Shown piece by piece: positions 9,436-20,712 of a stretch of 64,000 nt of DNA. Below the pieces are notes generated by a model. It was given only the letters and a program-made list of their open reading frames with translations. It was not told the origin of the DNA and did no database searches. Origin of the DNA: Spongospora subterranea f. sp. subterranea (Eukaryota; Endomyxa: Phytomyxea; Phytomyxea; Plasmodiophorida); contig JAUGWO010000042.1 of the NCBI GenBank assembly GCA_049724395.1, forward strand, positions 186,001 to 250,000, written 5' to 3'. Position numbers and translations under genes: made by a program. Every line of letters begins with the position of its first letter. The stretch's first letter is position 1.

Positions 9436-11254
9436 TCATTTATTTAATTTTTCTCTCCCATATAACAACATCTTTTTAGCTTTGCCAAATGACAGATAAG
9501 CGAAACTTTTTTGCAGGGTAAAATTTTCCCTGAAAAAAAAGTTCTGCAAACTGACCTGATCGTCATCAAATATAACAATATTTGACGGTAGAAGGTTAGG
9601 ATCACTGTAATACTTCTCGACGAACTGAACTGGATTGGCATGGAATTTCTGATAACTCGTAAGCAAGCATGATCCTCCAAGCTAGCTCAACGTCTGCTTA
9701 CCTCAGATTCGATAGAGGACTGATTTTTTATGCATACATTGCCTGAAAAAACTGGTTGACACCCCAAGATCCGCATGGGAATATCTCGATGAATGTGGCT
9801 GTAGAATGGTGTAGAATGGCATCCCGGTTAAAAAATCTATACTTTGAATTCTCGGATAATCAGTAGTATTAGCTTGCAGCTTATCGGAAATAAACTCCAT
9901 GATCTGAACAGGTGCTCTTTGATGCCAATGCGAAAAATATACAATCAAAATCAAATTTGTCAACAGCGACACTATAATTACACTCGGGAAAAAACCTGGC
10001 CTCGCTTTCTTTTTCTTTAATCCTGCTTGAAGAGTTGCCAAGCCATAACCGCAATAAAGAAAGCATATAGGTAAAATAGGCAATATGAATCTAAACTCTT
10101 TGTGGCGGTTGGAGCTCATGATTAGAACAAGTAATGCTATTAACCCAACTGGAAGATAACGGTAGGAGTAGTACAAACCGAACAGGAAGAGTGGAGCATG
10201 CACACCGAGCATTGTTGGAAGGCCTTGCGTAATGTACCAGTGAAAACTATGTGTTCCTACATAAAAATCAGGACAACGACATTTAATATTTGAGCACTGC
10301 ATACCATACATGGCAGCACCATCGCAAACATTGCCGGCATTAAATGCGAAAAAATTAAGCATCGTGATGGTCCAAACGCCATAGAAGATGCGATCAAGCA
10401 ATAAAGATAGTCCAAACACAGTAACCCCAATTGGCAAGACTTCCTTGAACAGCAAGATGTATTTATCTTGACAGCACAGTAGCGTCCTCAATCCAAGAAC
10501 CAAGAAATAGCATACCTGAAAAGCATGTTGATGAACAAAAGCAATGGTCAACAAAGCTACTTACACTGGTTGGCCGAAATATAACGCAAATGGCTGCCAC
10601 GAACAGCGCCAGTTTACGGCTTGGGGTAGAAGAACATTTCTCACCCAAGGATGGCTCCGGCCAATAGAAAAGTGAGACTGTTAGGAGAACAGTTTCCAGG
10701 CTATTTGAGTACGTTCTAACGATGCAATAGCAATAAAACCAATTGGAAAGTTGACAAAAAAGCTGGAGCAGAGAAAAACCGTGTTATCACTGCGCTCAAA
10801 CGGATGCGAGTTGGTAGCACTTACAGAGAATTCTGCAGCTACGGGCCCAAACCACTTCTTCGCCAGCTTGTATAGGAAAACATCGCCAACCATTGCAATG
10901 CAAGCTTGAACAATTCTCGGAGACAACCTCTAGCATTGTGGTTATTTTACAGCAATTAAATTCTCGATATGCATTACAATAAACTGAGGAGAATCAATCC
11001 CCAATATCGCTCCTGCCTTGAACACGACAGCAAATAAGGCGGGATGTGCGAAACTTCGAAGCCGAGCATAGGGTTGCCATTCCCAGGTCATATATCCATA
11101 TCTATATGCTAGTGAATAACCGATAACGGCTGGATCGATTGCTGTTAGAGTGTAATTACCCGAACACAATATTATGGGCAACTTCTAAACTCTGCCAATA
11201 TTCGTCGGGGTCAAAATATGTCTTGACGAAGACAGACAAAAACAGACGGATCAT
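9436..11254 (-). CDS. PIGB: GPI mannosyltransferase 3 (PIG-B/Gpi10)
   Basis: This ER membrane enzyme adds the third mannose to GPI anchor precursors using dolichol-phosphate mannose. Exon 1 (11254-~11165) carries the signature YFDPDEYWQSLEVAH with the catalytic PDE. After short introns come VFG/YGYMTWEWQPYARLRSF, SPRIVQACIAMVGD, LFCQLSNWFYCYCIVRTYSNS, then HKEFRFILPILP and the C-terminal CHSTPFYSHIH, MRILGCQP and YYSDPNLLPSNIV blocks. Many hydrophobic segments fit a polytopic protein. The last two introns are GTAAGT..TTTTCAG (about 10550-10500) and GTAAGC..TATCAG (about 9700-9645). Near 9826-9835 the frame changes by one base between IDFL and PGCHSTP, although both sides match the family. The tail meets the HEAT-like gene tail to tail. 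Confidence 0.93.
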
Positions 11255-11535
11255 AAGTGAAGTCAGGGATATTTTGAATGTCGTCGAACATCGGGCAGAT
11301 TTATCAGAAGGGTTCAAAAACATTCAAACAGAGCTGAGACGTTATTGCAAGATGTGATTATTGATAATCAGATAAGCATTGGGGCAGACAAAGGAATATC
11401 CACTTCCTCACATATCCCGTAACGTATATCAACACCAACACCTCGAACACATTTTCCGAGTCCAAACGCCTTGATTGGTCACAGTAAGAGTAACAATCCG
11501 ATAAGATGACACCGTGACCAGTGGTCCCAACTGGG

Positions 11536-11763
11536 TCAGGAGGAGGTTTCAGGACGTAACTGTTGCATATCGCGACGGGATAGGTCGCGATATGTTTGTT
11601 GATACCAGTTGTTAGTCAAATCCCGGGTTTCATTGCTGTAAAAAGGAATCGGACCAGTTTTGACCAACCCACGGTGCTTTGGCTTCAAACCTAATCTGGC
11701 CAGCAATTTTCTAATTTTGATAAGGACCATGTTGAAGGTTCTTGCTACAGAGTTGTGTACCAC
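11536..11763 (-). CDS. Small basic hypothetical protein or terminal exon
   Basis: A 75-codon frame encodes a basic N-terminus (MVLIKIRKLLARLGLKPKHR) followed by GPIPFYSNETRDL and NNWYQQTYRDLSRRD. The amphipathic basic start could be a mitochondrial presequence. I do not recognise the protein. It may be the last exon of a longer gene, but no convincing upstream exon was found. Support is limited to open length and non-random composition. Confidence 0.3.
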   Translation of the reverse strand: MVHNSVARTFNMVLIKIRKLLARLGLKPKHRGLVKTGPIPFYSNETRDLTNNWYQQTYRDLSRRDMQQLRPETSS

Positions 11764-12480
11764 TTAACATTGTGCTCAAATCCGACATACTGTAGCTGTC
11801 AAAAACGAAGTTGTTGTAGCTGCAAAATTGGCAAAAGCTCACACCCTGGCGACGCAGTTTGAAAAACAAATAATACTTCATCTGTTTTATCAGCTTTTAC
11901 ACACCTCCGCGAGCCTAAAAGTTGACTATACACATCAAAATGACAGATGAAGTAGATTATGCCAGCTGAAATGGGTTTTGGGTCTGGTGCAGGATTTTAG
12001 TAGCAAACGCTCAATGTTTATGTTTAGAGTATACAAAGAAGCTGCCACGAAACAACTCTGCTTTTAAACAGGGTAATGTTCAAGGTCTTCGAACCACCTT
12101 GGTCATTGGAACGAGGACAATATTTCGATAAGGTTTTGTTTCATTTGAAAAAATATCGTGGGCCCCTGAGGTTTGAGATAATTCTAAATCTTAAAACTAT
12201 CAACGACGAGATTTAGATTTTGGATCTCAGTTAAAATTGTAAAAATCATCAGTTAATGCTGAATTTTCTATGGATTGAATGAAGATAGAAGTGGTTTCCT
12301 ACACCGGAGATATGATAACTGTTGGATTAGTATGAGCTTTTCTGTGCTCGATGGATTTTTCTTCAAGCCCTATTAACTGCCCAAAACTCGGAATTCAGAG
12401 GGTTAGCGAAGAAACCAACCAGAAAAAAGACCAACAGGAGTCCATCTCCTGCCGTCAAAAGCTCTGTATACCGTACTTCT
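11764..12480. other. Intergenic, no gene seen
   Basis: About 700 bp with no long open frame, no recognisable protein motif, no tandem repeat and no similarity to other parts of the window that I could see. It separates the small frame at 11.5-11.8 kb from the SCI1-like gene. Confidence 0.5.
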
Positions 12481-12719
12481 GAGTGTGTAAACTGTGTGGG
12501 CAAGCAGCAAGCTGCCGCTGCCTTGAATCGCTCATGTACAGTGTATGCATGGTCGCCGTCAGATCATTGGAGCACCGATACCGCCGCCGACAGACTGGTT
12601 TCTCGAGGTTTGATACAAGAACATGCCAAGCCATAGGTAAAAACTCCCTGTTAGTCGTGTTTTGTCAGGAATTCCAGTTTTTATTCATTGTTCTTTCTTC
12701 TTGTGATTCTGTGTAGAGA

Positions 12720-13682
12720 TTCAATAAAGAGACGTTCGCTCTCGCCAGTTTATCGTCGTCAATCATCATCGTAAGTCCGTCTTTCAATTTTCCTTCGTAA
12801 ATCCATCTTGTGATTCGCATTTATAATGATCTTGCCTATTCGACAGAAAAAAAAGGATTTCAGTGTTTGGCCTCAAGTTGTTGTTTTCTGATTGATTATA
12901 GGCTCCGTCACCGATCGCCGTCCCCTTTCAGTAGTGAATCTTCCCGTGGTAGAAGGTCGCGCTATAAGCACGTTTGTTGCTTTTCTTGCTAAACTATCAA
13001 CTCAGTCTGTCAAGAGAAGCGAGCAGAAGGGAGAAAAAGGAAGCAAAGCTACGGAAAAAGAAGGAAAAACATGAAAGAAAAAAGCATACTTCGTTGAATG
13101 ACCGTTGGGGAAAGTACGTTGTTAACAAATATGTGCAAGTTTGAAGTAATGTGCCATCACAGATACGGCATTATTCGCATCGCCGATAAATTCAGCAAAT
13201 TGAATGAGTTTGAAGAATGGCTTCTCGAAGTGAAAAATCAACCTCGTGCCGAATTATCAACGATTCAAGAAAATGATGTTTTTGCCGAGTTTATGGAAGA
13301 TTACAATACAGCTACACTTCCTCACAAGGTATGCAATCAAAATTTTCGTTCCAATCTCTCAAACGCTCTAGTAGAAATACTATGATCTATCTGCTTGGGA
13401 GCAAAAGAAGGCTAAGAAAATTGCGAAAAAACAGTTGGGTAAGAAACCCAAAGAAGTAGCAGGTTTGCGAGACGAAGAGGCAATCAGGATTGAACGGCTT
13501 CATAAGCAGGAACAAAAGTTGCAAGAAGCCGAACATTTGCGTGTGCAAGCGTAAAATCTCTTTGATGGCTATTTTTGTTCGATATTCAATAGTTGAGCTT
13601 TAGGTTGATGCAGAATTTGAGAAAAGTTCACGGGACGCAGGAATTTGAAGATGCACAAAATCGTATTCGCGCTCAAAAATAA
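12720..13682 (+). CDS. SCI1-like conserved nuclear protein
   Basis: The protein has an arginine/serine-rich N-terminus (KRRSLSPVYRRQ, HRSPSPFSSESSRGRR), a basic helix (REKKEAKLRKKKEKHERKK) and then the conserved block DRWGKYGIIRIADKF, FEEWLLEVKNQPR, FAEFMEDYNTATLPHKKYYD and WEQKKAKK. This WGKYGII..EFMEDYNTAT signature is shared with plant style cell-cycle inhibitor 1 (SCI1)-like proteins and with uncharacterised homologues in other eukaryotes. Four or more short introns join the pieces, including GTACGT..TCACAG and GTATGC..TAGTAG. The last exon (from about 13606) ends NRIRAQK. The 5' end is uncertain because the RS region may start in an exon upstream (12.5-12.6 kb). A nuclear or splicing-related role is inferred from the RS composition. 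It ends 62 bp from the stop of convergent FIG4. Confidence 0.75.
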
Positions 13683-13744
13683 AAACACCTTCAGTTTATA
13701 TAATTATCTCTGCATAAATATACGCTTATTGCTCTCTCCGTCGA

Positions 13745-16357
13745 TCATTTCAATGCATGAAATGCTTCCTGTTCCATTCGAGTTAGCCTCATTTCGATTT
13801 GGTCGTGCCATTCTTGATCAGTACTACTGATATCTGGTCGAAAATCTTCAAAATCAACGTATCTGGACGCAATTCAGTACAGAAAGCCCATACTATCGAA
13901 ACGTACCGTTGATATGAATCTTCCTGGATGTCGTTGCGGAAACTGGTTTGATTCTTTGGGTTCTGACCGCTTGCACTGGCATCTGTGCTATTGAAGGTTC
14001 GTGATTCACGTTTTTTTATATTTGCCCAAGGGTTCTTTAACGGTGTTGCACTCTTCTCATAGCTTGTAGATTTACTCTGCTCAATTGTTGTCGTGGGGCT
14101 AGATATATACAACCACCCTTGTTCGGCTGTCTGTCCAGAGACTTCATCGTCTACTTCGACGAATGGTATATGTGGTTTCAAATCTGGCGATTTTACTTCT
14201 GTTGACTCTGATTTTTCTGGTAGTTCAGGAAACGATGTGAGGTCGTCAAGGTTGTAATTCTCGTTGAATAATAAGCGGCGAGCTGCACTCGGGTATCGGG
14301 TTAAAGTGAAAACCGCGAGCCAGCGTTCAGCGAGCGGACGATATTTCCTTTCGCAATCACTTGATGTCATTATGGACTGAGTCACCCTAAAGGAATGGTG
14401 AGATTCTCGAGTTTTTAACAAGTTTAATATCCTCACCAAGGAGGAACCTTTTCAGTCTCCCCAATGAAATCACCAAGAAACACCCCAATCGCGTATTGTT
14501 TTTCTACATCAGTAACAGCATTTGAATAATATCTATACATGGTTGAGCTTTGCCACTAAACTACAACCTCCTTTACCGTTTAACTGCAGTGAGTGCATTT
14601 CCCACCATTTCAAACGTGGAAGGTTCCGGTCCCTTTTCAGTTTTTAAAGTATCCTTATGCATTGCACCAGAACCTGCGTATTGTTGCGCCTATTTTACAA
14701 TGAAACAAAAACACAGCAAAACCGATGACAAGTATTACTATTTGGTCTCCGTGCCTAACGAATAGATTTCTCAACACTTTGTCGAGCTCTGGATAATCGT
14801 TCAATTTCGCTTTCGGGTTGTTGATAGCGCCAATGGCAAACAACTGTCGGATAACAGTGGATTTTGCGATGCAAAACTGTGCAATATTTGTCCTATACCA
14901 TGTACTTGAGTCTCAGGTGGAAGGTAAACGTTTCAGTCACCTATCAAGGCAGTCAATGCAGTTAACCCGAACAACTCCTGATTGTTTCGAGTCAGGGCAC
15001 AATTGAGTTTGGGGAGTTCGGTACAGATGTTCGATGTCAGCGATCGAAAAAAAAGTTATTCTTGATTCAATATAGTCGAGAAGCATAGACATTTCGTTGA
15101 CAACATTAAGCTGACTGTCTCGAATTTGTAGCAAATCGAAACATTCTAAAGATAGACCATTATCGTTAAAAAGCGCTTTTCCAGACAACAAATCTATTGC
15201 TTCTTCAAATACAGGTCCAATCACCGTTTCTTGGGCGATAGTCTCTTTCTTCTTAATCAAGCTCAGACACGTAATGGGTAAACCAAATTCCGCTGCAAGT
15301 AAATTGAAATGCGTCTCCGTCGTCTGAAAACAACGGTTCCTTTTTAGTGATCTTGATCTCCGGCCTAGGACTAAACGGATCATCTTGACACCAGAACAAA
15401 GGTATTGATCCTCGCAACAGAACCAGTGAACTATACGAAGTAAACCTCCGATTATCATGTAAGCGCTGACGATGCCTTTGACCGACGATCAATTCAGTCA
15501 CAACATGGTTAGCAACGTAACCCCCTTTTGACAATCCTCTCCGGTTATATCGAGTTCCGGCAAATTGGCGAGAGCGTCGAGCCATCAGAGTGACATTGAT
15601 AGGTCGTCCAGAAATCAACAGGTTGTCTATTTGTGCAAAAAAACCATGAACAAGCGGAACAATCCAGTCACTAGCGCTGGGAAGAATGTCCAGCATTGAT
15701 TGCGCAAGAAAAAAGTTCCAAGTATAGTTGTCATCATACTGATGGATAGAGCTAACACTACGAGCTCGTTCTGAATTGAACTGTAATGACCTTGTAATAT
15801 CGTAGGAGTAACTAAAAAAGAAATCTCCACCAGTTAACTCAACACTACGAAATAGGTGTCGAATTCTCATGTGATCCTTGTTTGCAGCAGCTTCAGCTTG
15901 AAAAACCGCATTACCCATTGGGAGAAGACAAGTATCAGAAACAGAAAAAATTGGATGTCCTGCAATTTGGCCGAGTTTCTGAGATTTTGTAATGAAGAGC
16001 AAATACGAATGGCCGAGTATCGGCACTAATCCAAGCAAAGCATCCGCTCTACATCTAACTACTAATGGATCATCTGGAGAATTTGCAGAGATTGATGCGG
16101 TCAACTTGCGGACCATAGATATATCCAGAACCTGCGAATTCTCACTGATTGGTGGCTGAGGTGATGACCGTTTGACAGATAAAACTCGAAATCGGTCTGG
16201 TTCAGATAGGCTACCAACAATCACTTGGTGCTATAAGATTGTCAAATTTCTAGAATATTGCAAAGGCGTTTCTAACCTTCTTGTTCTCATATACAGTAAA
16301 GCGACGGTATATTGAGCTATGATCAACGCAGCCAGAGTAAGTTTCGCCCGGATTCAT
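13745..16357 (-). CDS. FIG4: FIG4/Sac3 phosphoinositide phosphatase
   Basis: FIG4 removes the 5-phosphate of PI(3,5)P2 on endosome/vacuole membranes, in a complex with PIKfyve/Fab1 and Vac14. Exon 1 begins MNPGETYSGC at 16357 and joins to VIVGSLSEPDRFRVLSV. The SAC domain follows: GLVPILGHSYLLFITK, FFFSYSYDITRSLQFN (typical of FIG4 rather than Sac1), RSRQFAGTRYNRRG, YVANHVVTELIV and LVLLRGSIPLFWCQDD. The catalytic CX5R loop reads VNCIDCLDRTN, with the intron splitting the Arg codon. The C-terminal part is low-complexity, and the last short exon ends EQEAFHALK at 13745. About six short introns are inferred. The catalytic Cys and Arg are present, so the enzyme is probably active. Confidence 0.93.
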
Positions 16358-16564
16358 CTTGATATATTTAGAACGAAAGGGTACAGCAGACAACACCCCG
16401 GAAAAACGGTCGTTATTGATGAAACTTGTAGAACATTCACACCGAACAGTTGATGAATGATCACGATCAACGATAGCTGTAGGTCCTCTATGTCTGTGTA
16501 TACGCTACACGTATAACACTGGGACAACCGGTTACAGTCCCCTCCGCATTACACAATCCTGATC
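16358..16564. promoter_or_regulatory. Shared FIG4/CEP104 promoter region
   Basis: The start codons of two divergent genes are about 207 bp apart, so this gap must hold both transcription starts. It contains short repeated words (TGATCACGATCAACGAT and related) but no TATA box that I can assign with confidence. Confidence 0.5.
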
Positions 16565-18510
16565 ATGCAATCAGGTCGACGCGAACGATGGGCGTTCCGT
16601 ATTGGCGTCAAATATCATGTAGATCGTTGCGGCCATCGTAAATATCTGACGCGAGTACGGACGATCAGAAACAATGGAATTCGACAAAGACCATGAAAGT
16701 TGGGCCATTAAACCATCGAGTTGATGGGGATCCGCATTGGGCGAAATGCTCGCATTGGAGATCCGGACGATATGCCAAATGGCCTGTGGTCATCAAGGTC
16801 GGCCTTTGGCGCCAATCATCAATTAGCCACATTGATATAATCACATCAGGAGTGCTGACTCCTATAAATGTCCATATTTCATCAAAACTATTGTCGCAAA
16901 CCCGGACAATCGCCTCCAGAGAACTCGAAGTATCGTCATCAGGACTCGATCATAATTTACACGTCTCATTGGTCGAGCCAATTATTGCAGATGCGATAAT
17001 ACTTCAGATTGATGGATGTTATGAGATTTACGAAAATACGTACAATCAAGTATATCTGAAGCGCATACGATTGTTTGGATTTGTGCCTGATTTTGGGAAA
17101 GGCGTCAATTGTTCTGCATCACAGTTGATGGTCCATTCGTATGTCCGATTATTGTCTCAAACTGGTCCTCCCTTGGTGGATACGACCGTATCAGTGATCG
17201 ACGATTCATCTTCAACACGGCATATTGACGAAATTTTATCGGCCATCGGGTTGAACATTTTTGATAGCAAAACTCTAGGCCAAGTTGTCCCACCCGAATT
17301 GAAATTATTAGCTGATCATTGCACCACCCATTTGGGATATTTGAATAAGCGATGCCGCCAATGCGATAGGTTAAACTTAACACAAGAAGCTCAAATACTT
17401 CGCAATTCTATCAACACTCTATCTCAAATAGAATCAGAAGCGAGATCTGTAGAACAGGCACTTCGATTAGCAGTTCTCTTAAATGATTCGAAACAAGAAG
17501 CTACACTTAGAAATAACATATCGGATCTCATGGGGAAGGCCCTAGAGTTAACGTCAATGTTGGATAAGACAGATCCAGCCCGTCTTGATTTGTCGCAAAC
17601 AAAAGAAAACAAAGTAGGAGACGTTGTCACCTCTAAGGAGAGTATGGCTGGAATATCTGAGCTCAATGACTACCAAAATTCTAGCCTCATCGACAACAAC
17701 ATATCAGACACTATTGAGCCCCTATTTGAAATAATTGGTCGTGATACAGCTAGGTCTTTCCTGTCGAAGAGTACAACTATACGCCTGAATGCGCTGCAGC
17801 ATGCTCTACTATATGTAAAATCTCCCTCGAATCACTTCTCTAGTCACATTCGACTCGTTTTCTGCCGGACCATTGTTAAGCTGTTTATCAACGACGATTC
17901 AAATGATATTCGCCTTTTCCTGTTGACACTGGTTTGCTTGTTACCCACTAATGCTCGTGAAAACGTCTCATTAGCCGTGATACTTTGCAGCGATCGTTGC
18001 GAACGAATTCGCCACGATGCAGTTGAAGTCCTGCTATCTCATTGGCTGCGAAGTTCAAACCGCGTATTCATTGTCGAACAATTATCCTCCCCAATATTAG
18101 CAGCGCCTGATGATTGGCGCATATATTTGGGGCGATGTTATGCGATCAATGAAATCATTTGCCGGTACGGCTGCGGCGAGGGTTCGCACCTGAAGCTAGA
18201 AGACATAATGGCTGTCATTAGCCTTGCTCTCAAACATGGTCGTCAGTCTGTTCGCAGCGCAGCTGCTTCCGTTTGCAACCGCCTAGAAAGCCAGATACCT
18301 GCGTCAGAAATTGATCGGTATTTAGTTGATATAAATCCGTTGAAGATGTTGCCCGATATACCGGTCAGTTTCGGCAATGTCGATACATTATCACATTCGG
18401 CGTCGCAAATAAGAGACACGAACAGTGATGGTGTTGAACCAGTAACCAGTAATGACGGACCATCAAGTTTCAACGTCAAAACTCAAATATTAAAGTTGTG
18501 GTCGTTATAA
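16565..18510 (+). CDS. CEP104: CEP104-like ciliary tip/TOG protein
   Basis: CEP104 binds growing microtubule ends and tubulin at the tip of cilia. The N-terminal jelly-roll region is recognisable: SHWRSGRYAKWP, then ISHIDIITSG and ISSKL, ending YENTYNQVYLKRIRLFG. A helical zone follows with LADHCTTHLGYLNKR..AQILRNSINTL, matching the paired-helix part of the family. The C-terminal half (about residues 330-560) is a helical TOG-like domain with FLLTLVCLLP, RHDAVEVLLSHWL and GRQSVRSAAASVCNRL. The C-terminal zinc fingers of animal CEP104 are absent. A short first exon beginning MQSGRRERWAFRIG at 16565 is inferred through GTACGG..CAAAG. If that exon is wrong, the start is ATG 16693. Orthology is probable, not certain. 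Confidence 0.72.
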
Positions 18511-18545
18511 CATTGGAAAAAATTTCCAGCGAGTCAGGTGAATGG

Positions 18546-18985
18546 TTAACTAAATCTATGCTCGGCGATAACCCATCTGCACAACAATGTAGATAGCAGA
18601 AGTTTTAAAGAGACTTGTATCACCTTTTCGAACAAGTTTTGATCATTCATTGATTGTGGTTGGATCCGACCACTTTCTGAAGGAGATGCGGTGATCAAAT
18701 TCAGTCTAACAAGGGCCAAGATAGGACTTAGGCGCAAACATTGATTACCGCTGTACTGGCGGCCCTCCTTGCGACCAGACTGCATCATCATACGACGTCG
18801 GACGGTCGAGCAGAAGAAAGACGCTCTGCTCCAATCCGGACTATCATTTTGCTTTGCCCATACGAACAATGGCGCGTTCCTCATTCTGTCGAATACGCTC
18901 TTGACTTAAAAAACGTCTGTCCTGTCTTCAGAAGCGCCCATTGAGTAGTTGAACAGCGGCAATGCCAGACATTTCCAGTTTTCCT
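18546..18985 (-). CDS. Weak hypothetical gene, minus strand
   Basis: Open stretches on the minus strand encode MSGIAAVQLLNGRF, SQERIRQNEERAIVRMGKAK and a basic segment (STVRRRMMMQSGRKEGR) that could be joined by introns of 25-60 bp. The helix-rich middle looks coding, but I cannot match it to a family or fix splice sites. It might instead be intergenic noise. Confidence 0.25.
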
Positions 18986-19182
18986 ACCAACATGTCAGGA
19001 ACCAAAAGTATGCAGGCTGCCTGCAATGGGGTATACCAAAAGCACGTACATAAAAGTCTATAGACTTATCATTTTCATCAGCTTTCACTGACCTCAAGCG
19101 AAGAAAAGTTGCAATTCTGATGTTCCGCACAACATGATATGCCACAAAATCATGGAGAGGTCCCCTCGTCCGCGTTCCACGG

Positions 19183-19285
19183 ATTATTGCTCATATTGCC
19201 TGGCAAAGCCGGGATTATTTTGGTCATATTGCCTGTCAAAGCCGGGATTATTTTGGTCATATTGCCTGGCAAAGCCGGCACACCC
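19183..19285. repeat. 33-bp tandem repeat, three copies
   Basis: Three consecutive copies of a 33-bp unit containing CATATTGCCTGGCAAAGCC and ATTATTTTGGT lie just upstream of the MALSU1-like gene. Because 33 is a multiple of three, one frame reads through all copies as ILPGKAGIILV repeats. I see no start context or homology to call it a gene. Confidence 0.85.
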
Positions 19286-19343
19286 AACTCGTCATTGAGG
19301 TGCCCCATTGGGGTGTCCTAGTGGGTTGAGTCCTTGTCGCACT

Positions 19344-20118
19344 ATGATCCATTCACTGTCAATTATTGCCACGACTAGACTCATCTCGATTAGGCGCGTC
19401 GTGTCCAGAACTTCCCGATATCTTTCAACTTCAATCGATGATGTAATCAACTGTGGTATATACAGTGTTCGTTTACTCACCGTTCCAAAATTGATCAGAC
19501 GTCGTCCAAAGATGAGAAGGTTTGGCAATTGAAAAAGCAATTGTATCAGGATAATAAGGACCGCATAAGCAGTATGAGACAGCAGCGTGTCCTTGTGGCT
19601 GGCTTAAGCGGTCTGCCTGTGTCACACTTTTCAAAAAAGAAAACATATGGGTTTACTGTCCCTCAACTATTAAAACAGCTCGATGAAAATCGAACGATCA
19701 ATGTTCGTGTATTTAAACTTGGCGAAGTCTCAACGCTCTGTAATTTTTTGGTTCGGATTCCATATTTTGAAAAAAAGTAGTCTGTTAACACTCTCTTCCA
19801 CAGGTCGTAGCGTCCACTGCGTCAAACCGTCATATCCAGGCTGTCGCTCAAAATGTTGCAAGGGAAGCTCGACTCAAAAATGCCGGCTGTGTAGACCCTT
19901 CATTCACATTTCAAGTCGAAGGTGAAGCTAGCGACGAATGGATGTGCTTAGACATGGGATCAATTGTACTGCATTTGATGAGCGATCATGCACGTCAAGT
20001 CAACGATATCGAGTCGATGTACCGCGATTACCAAATATATGGTGACCCATTACCTCCATCACAAATAGGCGCCGAGACTGAAGACGGCGATGAACCTCAA
20101 TATAGAGCCATCCCATAA
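19344..20118 (+). CDS. MALSU1: Mitochondrial ribosome silencing factor (MALSU1/RsfS)
   Basis: RsfS/Iojap proteins bind uL14 on the large ribosomal subunit and block premature joining; MALSU1 is the mitochondrial form. Exon 1 begins MIHSLSIIATTRLISIRR and ends near SRYLSTS, a typical presequence and cleavage region. A 58-bp intron leads to exon 2 with a basic helix and YGFTVPQLLKQLDENRTINV. A second intron joins CNFLVVASTASNRHIQAVAQ, then the conserved VEGEASDEWMCLDMGSIVLHLM and VNDIESMYRDY. The second donor reads TTG/GTTCGG, which is weak but restores the family frame exactly. Length (about 200 residues) fits. It lies about 150 bp upstream of PFDN1 in the same direction. Confidence 0.92.
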
Positions 20119-20266
20119 TTCGAAAAATTAAATAATTTCAATTTATGTCGGAGTCCATTTTGCGGAGTTGTAGGATGATAGGAGATATAGGTCCGGAAGT
20201 TGTGAGACAAGGAAAAAGAAGAACCGATTCAAGCAGCGGAAAGCCGACTTACATCAGCTGACATAA

Positions 20267-20712
20267 ATGGCTTCGGTAACTACTCTTGCGAAATTTGTTT
20301 CTGCAGAGCAAGTTTAATATGAGCAGGCAACGGAGGCTTCGAACGTCTACACCCGATATCAAGAAGAAGCATGGGAATTGAACCGTGTTGAGACACTGCT
20401 TTCAAACAAAATCGCAACAATTCGACGCAATCGCCTAACATTAGAAGAGATTAGCATTATCTCTCAAGACAATCCGTCATTTGTTTCAATTGGAAGAATG
20501 TTAGAATGTGCATTTTTTTTAAGTAAACGACATTTACGTTTGTTTTCAGGTTCCTTCAGCAGCCACTTCCCACCATTCAAGCAGACATCCATTCTGCCAA
20601 TTCCAATCTTGAGGAAGAGGCAGGGAAGCTGGAATCAACGCGTACATATCTTCAGCGATCGGTGAAGGAGCGTAAGGATGCATATGATGAATTAATACGA
20701 TCTATGTCGTAG
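20267..20712 (+). CDS. PFDN1: Prefoldin subunit 1
   Basis: Prefoldin delivers unfolded actin and tubulin to the CCT chaperonin; subunit 1 is a beta-type subunit. Exon 1 encodes only MAS, and a 50-bp intron (GTAACT..ATGAG) follows. Exon 2 has a coiled-coil helix (TRYQEEAWELNRVETLL) and the loop ending FVSIGR. A second intron splits the Met codon of GRM, and exon 3 begins FLQQPLPTIQADI and closes with the second helix YLQRSVKERKDAYDELIRSMS. The GRMF junction and helix lengths match human PFDN1 closely, and total length (about 120 residues) is normal. Confidence 0.92.

Noticed and set aside
9820-9840. Intron restoring the PIGB frame
   Set aside because: The only nearby GT..AG pair (GTATAG..CTACAG, 44 bp) exits in the wrong phase and would remove the conserved CHSTP block.
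11139-11357. Plus-strand frame opposite PIGB exon 1
   Set aside because: The minus strand encodes the diagnostic PDEYWQSLE motif here, so the plus frame is its shadow.
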